A DNA stretch of 10,859 bases. Origin: Planctomycetota bacterium (GTDB lineage: Bacteria > Planctomycetota > Brocadiia > SM23-32). A program made the position numbers and the translations under genes. Where the stretch lies: the NCBI GenBank assembly GCA_018400625.1, contig JAGYMJ010000263.1, forward strand, positions 1-10,859, given 5' to 3'. The notes beneath the pieces were generated by a model. It ran no database searches, was not told the DNA's origin, and saw only the letters and a list, made by a program, of their open reading frames with translations. Below are positions 1-8,000 of this stretch, piece by piece; within the stretch, counting starts at the first letter, position 1; the number at the start of each line of letters is the position of its first letter.

Positions 1-2
1 CG

Positions 3-29
3 GCACAGGGCACGGTGGTGATCAAGTGA
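3..29 (+). CDS. Possible 3' end of an upstream gene (partial)
   Basis: One frame entering from the left edge reads AQGTVVIK and then stops at TGA 27-29. The alternating hydrophobic residues and GC-rich codons resemble a genuine protein C-terminus, and the sequence turns AT-rich and non-coding straight after. Only eight codons are visible, so no family can be named. A second frame stays open to a TAG at 50-52 and is an alternative. Confidence 0.3.
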   Translation, partial: AQGTVVIK

Positions 30-196
30 GACGGGGTTCACTGAATATTTAGCTGGATTTATTGAGAAATAAAGGCTCGACACATAAAAGAGTATCTTCA
101 TTGTTTCTCGCCTGCAAGGTTAAATGCACAAAAAAATACGTGTTTTTTTAGCAAATAGTTACGGTGTTCAACCAACTACCTCAGGAGATGATCTGA
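30..196 (+). promoter_or_regulatory. AT-rich leader upstream of the hydrolase, with candidate promoter
   Basis: This stretch holds no gene and is clearly richer in A+T than the genes that follow. A sigma70-like candidate is TTGAGA (62-67) and TAAAAG (85-90) with a 17-base spacer, matching the consensus hexamers 5/6 and 4/6. A near-perfect A/T palindrome follows at 130-149. The ribosome binding site AGGAGA at 183-188 lies 8 bases before the hydrolase ATG. The promoter is a pattern match only. AT-rich DNA yields such matches by chance. Confidence 0.35.
130..149. repeat. A7-TACGTG-T7 near-perfect palindrome
   Basis: Seven A residues (130-136) and seven T residues (143-149) flank the centre TACGTG, whose inner ACGT is itself palindromic. 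Only one position pair (137/142) breaks the symmetry. It lies 47 bases before the hydrolase start. It could be an operator or a weak hairpin ending in a T run (an upstream terminator), but the stem has almost no G:C pairs, so a strong intrinsic terminator is unlikely. Confidence 0.5.
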
Positions 197-1105
197 ATGC
201 AGGCGAATGACATGAAGTGCCACGAACAGTCTGTGACAACCCCACATGGGCGGATTTGGGTGGGAAGTTACGGGCGGGACGAATCCCGCGTGCCGCTCCT
301 TGTTCTCCACGGCGGGCCAGGCTTTTTCAGCATGCCTCGCGAGGTGTGCGATCTGGCCGATGAACGCCCCGTCATCTTCTACGATCAACTCGGCTGTGGC
401 CGATCGGATCGCCCGGCGGACACAAGCTGCTTCTGCGTCGAACACTATGTCGAGGAATTGGCTGCGGTCCGGGAGGCACTGGGGCTGAATCGTCTCCACA
501 TTATGGGGCATTCCTGGGGCGCCATGCTGGCCGCCGAATACGTCCTGAGGCTCCAATTTGAAGGGGTTTTCAGCCTTGTCCTTTGCGGCCCCCTGCTCAG
601 CGCGCCGGTGTGGGAGCGCGACCAGCGCCGCTACGTCAACCAACTGCCGCCCGATTCAGTTAGCATCATCGAGGATGCCGAACGCGAAGGTCGGTTTGAT
701 GGTGAAGACTACCAGCGCGTCATGATGGACTATTATCAGCGCCATGTCTGCCGGCTTGATCCGTGGCCGGACGATCTTCTCGAAGCCGTGGGCCGGCTGA
801 ATACGGATATTTACACAACCATGTGGGGGCCCAGCGAGTTCACCATCACGGGCACGTTGAAAGGCGCCGACCTCCTTCCACGCCTGCCGGAAATCAAGCA
901 GCCGACCCTCCTTGTCTGCGGGGAGCACGACGAAGCAATACCCTCCACCGTGCAGACCTGTCGTGATGCGCTGCCCCATGGTGAGATGGCCGTTATTCCG
1001 AACGCCTCGCACTTTCATCACCTCGAACAGCCCGAAATATTCCGCGCCATTGTTCGCGAATTTTTTGCTCGAACAGAATCCCATACCACGGGGGGGAACG
1101 CATGA
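197..1105 (+). CDS. Proline iminopeptidase-type alpha/beta hydrolase (peptidase S33 family)
   Basis: This 302-residue protein has the fold signature of S33 peptidases, which remove N-terminal residues, classically proline, from small peptides in the cytoplasm. Visible motifs are the oxyanion-loop HGGPGF (38-43), DQLGCGRSD (63-71), and the nucleophile elbow GHSWG with Ser106. The likely acid is Asp245 in CGEHDE and the likely histidine is His272 in ASHFHHLE, so the triad looks complete. The stretch MWGPSEFTITGTLK (209-222) is typical of prolyl aminopeptidases of the tricorn-interacting-factor-F1 type. Length is normal and no signal peptide is seen. ATG 197 was chosen because AGGAGA lies 8 bases upstream. 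An in-frame ATG at 212 lacks a comparable site. A G7 run (1090-1096) near the 3' end makes the last residues sensitive to indels. Family assignment is strong. Substrate is uncertain because close relatives include esterases and amidases. Confidence 0.9.
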   Translation: MQANDMKCHEQSVTTPHGRIWVGSYGRDESRVPLLVLHGGPGFFSMPREVCDLADERPVIFYDQLGCGRSDRPADTSCFCVEHYVEELAAVREALGLNRLHIMGHSWGAMLAAEYVLRLQFEGVFSLVLCGPLLSAPVWERDQRRYVNQLPPDSVSIIEDAEREGRFDGEDYQRVMMDYYQRHVCRLDPWPDDLLEAVGRLNTDIYTTMWGPSEFTITGTLKGADLLPRLPEIKQPTLLVCGEHDEAIPSTVQTCRDALPHGEMAVIPNASHFHHLEQPEIFRAIVREFFARTESHTTGGNA

Positions 1106-1167
1106 ATATCGGATCACAGTTTTCGGCGTTACGCCACCGCAGCGGAACATCCTCCGGCATGTTTTGA
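1102..1167 (+). CDS. 21-codon ORF overlapping the hydrolase stop (possible gene remnant)
   Basis: The hydrolase ends in GCATGA, and the ATG within it opens a 21-codon ORF with a purine-rich GGGGGGGAA tract 5 bases upstream. The product begins MNIGSQFSALRHRSG, which resembles the first helix of XRE/Cro-type helix-turn-helix regulators, and then stops. It may be the remnant of a coupled regulator gene, a short coupled peptide or chance. Nothing similar continues in the other frames up to 1239. Confidence 0.25.
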   Translation: MNIGSQFSALRHRSGTSSGMF

Positions 1168-1239
1168 TACAGGAAACGATAAGTCGCTCTGGCGCGTTAA
1201 ATAAATATAAAGTGTTATATTTTAAGGAGAACAATTGGC
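1168..1239 (+). promoter_or_regulatory. AT-rich gap with ribosome binding site before the GNAT gene
   Basis: The composition turns sharply AT-rich at about 1197-1223. It contains TATAAA (1206-1211) and TATATT (1216-1221, preceded by TGT), either of which could serve as a -10 element. I see no convincing -35 at 16-18 bases. A promoter on TATATT would start transcription inside the ribosome binding site, so TATAAA is the better candidate. AAGGAG at 1224-1229 lies 10 bases before the ATG at 1240 and fixes that start. Confidence 0.35.
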
Positions 1240-1887
1240 ATGGATATGCAGATAAAGACGGCAAAGCCCTGCGATGAAGGGCGCATACTGGACGCAATGA
1301 CTTTGGCGTTCGCGCAGGACCCGATTTTCCGGTGGATTTATCCCGAGCCGGATCGCTACATGGCCGGAATCCGCGGGTATGTGCAGTCTTTCGGCGGCAG
1401 AGCATTTTTGCACAATACCGTCTTCTACATCGGGGATTTCTTTGGCGTAGCCATGTGGCTTCCCCCCGGGGTCCTGCCCGACGAGGAAGGGGTTGTTAGA
1501 GCCTTTGATCAAAACACAAGTCAAGAGCGTATCGGATCCGTCCATGAGACGGTCGAGCAAATGGGGAAATTTCATCCAGTCGACCCCGTCTGGCACCTCG
1601 CCGTTCTTGGCGTGGATTCGCCCTACCGGGGACAAGGAATAGGTAAAGCACTGCTTCAACATACACTTGAGCGGATCGATAAGGAAAAAGGAGTCATCTA
1701 TCTGGAGGCATCGAGCACAGAGAACGTCCGTTTATACCAGCGGCATGGATTCGAGCCGACCGGGACCATTCACCTTCAGGATAATCCAATCACCCTGATG
1801 ATACGGCAACCGCTGGAATCATCCGACCTGTCCGTCCCGTTGCAGGGCGACAAATCACAGGATCTCAACGTTGGAGGAAAGGCATGA
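1240..1887 (+). CDS. GNAT-family N-acetyltransferase
   Basis: This 215-residue protein is predicted to transfer an acyl group from acetyl-CoA to an amine. The acetyl-CoA pyrophosphate loop is plain: LAVLGVDSPYRGQGIGKALL (120-139), with the R-x-x-G-x-G core at 130-135. The last strand-helix unit is LEASSTENVRLYQRHGF (155-171), where Tyr166 is in the usual general-acid position. The stretch AMWLPPG (71-77) marks a subfamily seen in many uncharacterised bacterial GNATs. The domain ends near residue 190. A hydrophilic 25-residue tail follows that is not needed by the fold. The start is supported by AAGGAG 10 bases upstream. The TGA overlaps the ATG of the giant gene (ATGA at 1884-1887), so the two are probably translationally coupled. 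The substrate is unknown. Small amines, antibiotics or protein N-termini are all possible. Confidence 0.88.
   Translation: MDMQIKTAKPCDEGRILDAMTLAFAQDPIFRWIYPEPDRYMAGIRGYVQSFGGRAFLHNTVFYIGDFFGVAMWLPPGVLPDEEGVVRAFDQNTSQERIGSVHETVEQMGKFHPVDPVWHLAVLGVDSPYRGQGIGKALLQHTLERIDKEKGVIYLEASSTENVRLYQRHGFEPTGTIHLQDNPITLMIRQPLESSDLSVPLQGDKSQDLNVGGKA
1873..1877 (+). promoter_or_regulatory. Shine-Dalgarno GGAGG deciding the start of the giant gene
   Basis: GGAGG lies inside the last GNAT codons, 6 bases before the ATG at 1884. It is the strongest ribosome binding site in the window. It supports an N-terminus 46 residues upstream of the hydrophobic core of the signal peptide. There is no in-frame ATG between residue 1 and Met86, and the in-frame TTG at 1992 has no such site. 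Confidence 0.8.
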
Positions 1888-2081
1888 ACCCCGTTAACAA
1901 TTGCCCCCATGGCTCCCGTTCTTCGCGCGTGCAGTATCCTTTTTCTCAAGGCTTCAAACCCGGGCGCTTATTTCTTCGAAACGTCCAACCCTTGAAAGTT
2001 TTTTTCGGTAAAGTTTCAGGTCTTGGAACTTTTCTCCTGGCCGTCCTTTTATGCTTCGGAGGGGGATTTTCGCACGCGGAG
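1884..2081 (+). other. Signal peptide with unusually long n-region
   Basis: The first 46 residues are basic and polar, with many Arg and Lys. The hydrophobic core GTFLLAVLLCFGGGF spans 48-62. The likely signal peptidase I site is SHA|ED after residue 66. The mature protein then begins just before the first catalytic domain. A T7 run at 1999-2005 lies just before the core. Confidence 0.75.
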
Positions 2082-5000
2082 GACATCGGCTTTACCAATA
2101 CCATCGCCCATTCGCGCTCGTTCATTACGGACGTCATGGCTGAACATGGCATTCCGGGCTGCTCGGTCGTGCTGGTCGAAGGCCGGCGCGTGGCCTGGGC
2201 GGAAGGCTTCGGCTATGCCAACGTTGAGGAACAGATTCCCGTGACGACCGACACCGTCATGATGATCGGGTCCGTGTCCAAATTTCTCACGGCTATAATG
2301 GCAGCGCAATTGGTTGATGAAGGTGCGCTGGATCTGGATGCGCCCGTCACCAACCATATCCCCGAGCTGACCATGCAGCCGCGTTTCGAGGGAACGCCCG
2401 ACGCGTGGACCGCGCGCAACCTGCTTAATCATCATTCGGGGTTGCCGGGCGATGCCTACAACGGGCTCTTCGGCCTAACCGAGTACTGGCCGGGTTATGC
2501 AACGTGGCTGCTGGAGTATCTGCCTGAGGATTACCCGCTGTATCCGCCCGATCTGATGGCCAGTTATTGCAACAATGGGTTTGCGATCATGGGCGAGGCC
2601 ATCGCCAGGCTGGATGGCGTGGACTATACGGACGCGGCGGAGACGCGGATATTTGCACCGCTCGGCATGACCCACTCTTCCTTCCTGCCTGATAAACCAA
2701 CGGTCGCGGACCATCTGGCCACCGGATATCAAGGCGGAGAGCCGCAGCCGACGCTTATCTGCAATACGCCTGCTTCGGGCGGGGCTTTATCACGTCCGCT
2801 CGATATGGCGCAGGTCATCAAAATGGTGCTGGCTGATGGCGAGGTCGATGGCGAGGTCTTCCTTTCGCAAGAGCGGATCGCCGACATCGGGCGTGAAGCG
2901 GATGCGCCCGTGAAGCCGGGCAATCTGTTCCGTCCGGGATTGGGGTTGGATTCCGTGGCCGATCCCGTCATGCTGTATGCCGGCGATGCCTGGATGAAGT
3001 CCGGCGAAACGGGCACTTTCAGCTCGTTACTGCTCATTTTGCCTGAATGTCAAATGGGCGTGTTCGTGAACATTAACATCACGCATCCCGCAGCCTTCCT
3101 GATCGCCCGCACCATACTTATGGCCGCCATTCTCGAGCGCGACGGTCTGGATTTCCCCGGAATCGCCCCCATGCCGAATCCGGCACCAGTCACGCGCACG
3201 GTCGAAGAACTGCAACCCCTTGAGGGGCATTACATAACGGGGGGGCAGGTGATTCATTTTTCAGCCGAAGTCGACGGTACGCTTGCGATGACCTACGACG
3301 CGCAGAGGCAAGACGAACCCTCGGAGCATTGGCATCCGCACGAGAACGACCGCTTCTTTCCGCTCGGGCAAACGGATGTTCAATATGCTTTCACCAACAT
3401 GGCCGGACGTGACGTGGTCCTCCGCTACGGCAGCGACGGCAACATGCATGTTGAAATGACGTATGGCGGCTACTTCGAGGGTATTCTTGGCGAGCGGTAC
3501 GACCCGCCGCCCGTTCCGGCCGCCTGGTCGAACCGCCTGGACCGCGTCTGGCTGGCGGATAACATGTGGCACGACGACTGGCTTTACAAGGAGGAACTGC
3601 AAACTATTGAGCTTTCAAAGGGCAACGGCATTCTCGCGCTTTCGGGCGTGGCCAGTGCCGTGCTGGAACCGGATTCTGATGATATAGCCTTCGTGGGCGG
3701 GATGTCGACGCGTGGCGGGGGCGCTGTGCGAAGCGAGTCGCACCCGGCGGGTCACGAGGTGCTGTGGTATGCCGGCTATCGCTTTCGTGCCCTGGATGAT
3801 TTGCCCGTGCTGCAGGATGCCGTGTCACTGGCGGGGAGCGTCGGCCCCCATGACAATGCACTCTTTGTGTACGAACCGGAAATCGCGGGAAAAGAGGTCG
3901 TCTTCATGCTGTCGCAAGACGCCGGAAACGCCATCATTGCACTTTTCAATGAAGACTTGGAACGCGTACAGGACGGCCAGGGGCTTGTAGAATATGCTGC
4001 GACCACCGATGAACCGGTTGTCCTTTCCGTCAGCTCGCCCGAGCCGCTGGATTTCGAAATCAAGGCGGTAGACGTAACAAAAGTGCGCGAAGCCATGCGA
4101 CGGACGCTGCTGCGATATCCGTATGTGCCCGGCTTCGGCATCACGGCCCAAGAACCCGGTTTCCCTTCTGTCACCCTCACCGAAGGTTATGCGCGGGTCA
4201 GTCCGCCCTCTGAAGGACCGTCCCTGCCGTTGCAGGGTGACGAACAGTTCCATATCGCCAGCATCTCCAAAACCTACACCGCCGCCGCCATCTTTCTCCT
4301 CCAACAACGCGGGCTTCTGGATATTACGAACAGCGTCACGAATTACGCGCCGGAGCTGAACATCCCGCGCGCCGAGGAAATCACGATCGAGATGCTCCTG
4401 CAGCACCGCTCCGGACTTCCCGTCGCAAACGACTGGTTCAACCGCAAACTTATCGAAAATCCGCTAATGGAGTTCACCGTTGACGAAATCGTGAATGTTG
4501 CCAACTGGCACTACCCGAACCTGATGTTCGAGCCGGGAACGGCGTGGAGCTATACCGACACCGGCTACAACATTCTTGCCCGCATTATCGAAAACGTGTC
4601 CGGCACAAGTTACCAGGACTTCCTGGAAAACGAAGTTCTGCTGCCGCTCGGGCTGACCAATACGTTTGCCCCTCCTAACGATCAAATCGAAGTTCCGGAG
4701 CCGTCCGTCAGCAGCTATATGCTCATCAGGAGCGGGTTCCAGGACCGCTCGACCTGGAATCCCTCGGTCGAGTTCGGCTGCGGCAGCATGATCGCCACGC
4801 TGGAAGATTTGACGGACATGACGCACGCCTTCTTCATGACCACCAACCTGCTCGACGAGGACACACATGCGCTCATGATGGAGGAAGTCAGCCCGGGGTT
4901 CGATGTCTACGGGCGCGGATGCAACCTGGCGGAGGGTCTCGGCTGGGGACACGACGGCACCATGTGGGGGACCATATCGACCGCCCGGGTGGATACCAAC

Positions 5001-8000
5001 AACGGCGTCCGCGTCGCCGCCGTCATGAACGGCCAATATGAAGATGAACGGTTGACCGCCTCTTCCTTTGCCATCCGCAGCACACTGGGCCTGTTGAAAA
5101 ACGCATTGGGATACGATGCCGGATTATTCGGGCAGCAGCCTCCTATGGTATACCCGATCCTCGGCCCGGCTCGGCAAGGAAAATCCTTCCGCTATCAACC
5201 GCTCTCCTCCAACTTCCCCACCGACTGGACTGTCACCGGCATGCCCGACGGCATGGATTTCGATCCATCCACCGGCGAAATCTCCGGAACACCAAGCGAA
5301 CAAGGGACTTTTCCCCTCACCCTCACCGCTCAGAACGCCTACGGCCAGGCAGAGGTTGAGCTGGATCTCGAAGTTCAAACCGGCTACACCAACACCATTG
5401 CCGTCATCCGCGAGAAAATTCAGGATATGATGGAGGACGAAGGGGCCGTCGGTCTGTCCATCGCCCTGGTGGACGATCAGGACATCGTCTGGGCGGAGGG
5501 CTTCGGTTATGCCGACCGCGAAGCGGAAATCCCCGTCACGCCCGACACCGTTTTCCGGGTCGGCTCGATCTCCAAAGCCTTCACCGCCGCCGCCGCGCTT
5601 CAATACGCCGAACGCGGGCTACTCGATATTTACGCGTCGTTCGTCAACTATGTGCCGGAGGCAAGCTGGCGTCCACGCTACGAAGAAGCGCGACCTATCA
5701 CAAGCTTCGACCTCATGACCCACCACTCCGGCTTGCCCGGGGATATCATCCGCGCCGGAAGCCTGACCCATCCCGCCGGCAAAGGCTACCTTGAAACGCT
5801 CAGCGATCTTGCGCAAACCTACCCCTCGCTCGAACCCGGCACGATGAACAACTACTGCAACGTCGGATTTGTCCTGCTGGAAGGGGTGATTGAAGCAGCG
5901 GCCGCCGCAGAAGGCGACCACCGTTCCTTTGCACAACTGGCCAACGACCGCCTGTTCGAGCCTCTCGGCATGGAGGCCACGTCCTACCTGTTCGACAAAC
6001 CCCTGATCATCAACCGGTTGGCCACGCCCTATGTCGGTGGCCAGCGGATGCCGCCCGAATTCATAGAGGCACTTGGTGCCGGCGGAATGTACAGCCGTCC
6101 TACCGATCTGGCCGAATTCATCAAAGCCGCTTTCGCCTCCTATCCGCGTGTCCTGCGCAAAGAAACGCTGGACCTGGCTATGACCGATCACTCCACCAAC
6201 GCCACATTCGACGCATTTCTCTCTCAAAAAACCGGACTGGGCTGGGATGACGTCGCCGATAGGCGGATGAGCTACGCCGGGCCGTCGGTCTCGAAAGCCG
6301 GCGACACGATGGCCTATGCGGCGCAGCTTCACCTCCTGCCCGAAAAGAAACTGGGCGTGGCCATCTCGGTCAATTCGCCCAGCAGCATACCGACCACGCT
6401 CGATGCCCTTGTCCTGCAGCACGCTTTGTTGGAACGAGACGGAGTACATTGGCCCACCGACACGATCACTTATCCCACGGACCTCGCCGCCATCAGCCAG
6501 GTCGAGCTGGAAGAACTCGCCGGCACCTATGCGGGCCCCGCGGACTACGATCTTGTCGAAGCCCATCACGGATCGCTCACCTATCGCCGCGCCGTCTCCT
6601 ATGGCGCTATGACCCTGGAAAACCTCCGATTGCGGGAAAATGGCTGGTTCATGAGCGATGCCGACCCCTCACAGCTCATCGCCTTTGCCAATGTCGATGG
6701 GCGCAACATTGTTCTTCATCGCCAGAATCACGGCACGTATGAAACACACAGCATTTTTTCCGAGCGATTTGAACCGACCGAGCTAACGGACGCCTGGTCC
6801 AATCGCCTCGGCAAAACCTGGACCGCCTGCAACGCCCCCGAGAACGATTACCTCGCCGTCCTGGGCGTACCATTGGAACTCACGCTTGAACATGACCATC
6901 GTGGAGTGCTTCGCGTGGTGACCGGCGGCATTCCTCCCATACGGGCACTTCGGCCCGAAACCGACGAGCTCGCATGGATACCCGGCATGATCAACCGCAA
7001 CGATTCCGCCGTGCAGATCGTCGACATCAACGGTGTCGAACACCTCCTTTACGGAGGCTACCTCTACGGCCGGTTCGCCGGCGGGGACGGGTCGTCTGAG
7101 AATCCGTGGGAGGTCAACACACCCGAACAGCTCGATAACCTGCGTTACTATCCGGATAATCATTTCAAACTGATCGGCGATATCACCTTCGACGAAAGTG
7201 ATTTCGAAGAAGGCGGCGATTTTTATAACGACGGCAAGGGCTGGGCCCCGTTCGGCCCCGGCTATGACGATCAGTTCACCGGCTCCTTCGACGGGCAGAA
7301 CCACACCATCACTGGATTGTACATCAATAGACCGGACACGAGTCAGGTCGGTCTGTTCGGATACCTTGGCGATGATGGTGAAGTCCGAAACGTCGGCGTG
7401 GTTGATGCAGACGTGAGCGGTGATGGCAATGTCGGCGGGCTCGTGGGAGACAACGGGGGCACGGTGTCGAACTCTTATGCAACGGGGAATGTGAGCGGCG
7501 ACTCGGACGTCGGCGGGCTGGTGGGAAGAAATCACGATAGTGTGATCACCGATTCCTTCGCCACAGGGAACGTTTATGGAAACAGCCGTGTCGGCGGGCT
7601 GGTGGGATATAACAATAACGGGGCCGAGATCAGCCATTCCTTTGCAGCCGGCGCGGTGATCGGCGACGCGGGAGCGACCGGAGGGTTCATCGGTGAAAAT
7701 AACGATGGGGCCGTGGAGAGTTCCTTTTGGGATACCGAAACCTCCGGGGTGGAAAGCGCTGTCGGCGCAGGCGGCAGCGATGGCGTCACCGGTACAACCA
7801 CCGTGGAGATGAAGGATATCGACACCTTCACCGACGCCGGATGGAACATCGACGATGCGGGTGCCAGTGGCACGACCTGGCGCATCTACGACGGTTACAC
7901 CTATCCGCTGCTGCGTACGTTCCTGATGCCGGCGACCGTGGAAAGCGTCGAAGACGACTCGAAAATCTACGACGGCGAAGAATACAATGGCGGGGACGGG

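Noticed and set aside
912..1277. Open frame bridging the hydrolase end and the GNAT start on the + strand
   Set aside because: It is out of frame with both well-supported genes, crosses the AT-rich gap, and shows no recognisable motif.
1837..4240. Shared 14-base match (CCGTTGCAGGGYGA at 1837-1850 and 4227-4240), encoding PLQGD in both the GNAT tail and the giant protein
   Set aside because: It is short, in non-homologous contexts, and only two copies are seen in the window. Coincidence cannot be excluded without a genome-wide count.
2091..6443. Reading the beta-lactamase-like domains as antibiotic resistance
   Set aside because: PF00144 covers peptidases, esterases and aminopeptidases. The fusion to adhesin modules and the variant motifs give no support for beta-lactam hydrolysis.
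7431..7607. Regularly spaced repeats as a CRISPR array
   Set aside because: The repeats are in frame, encode VGGLVG of GLUG motifs, and the intervening segments are also related to each other. No cas gene is near.
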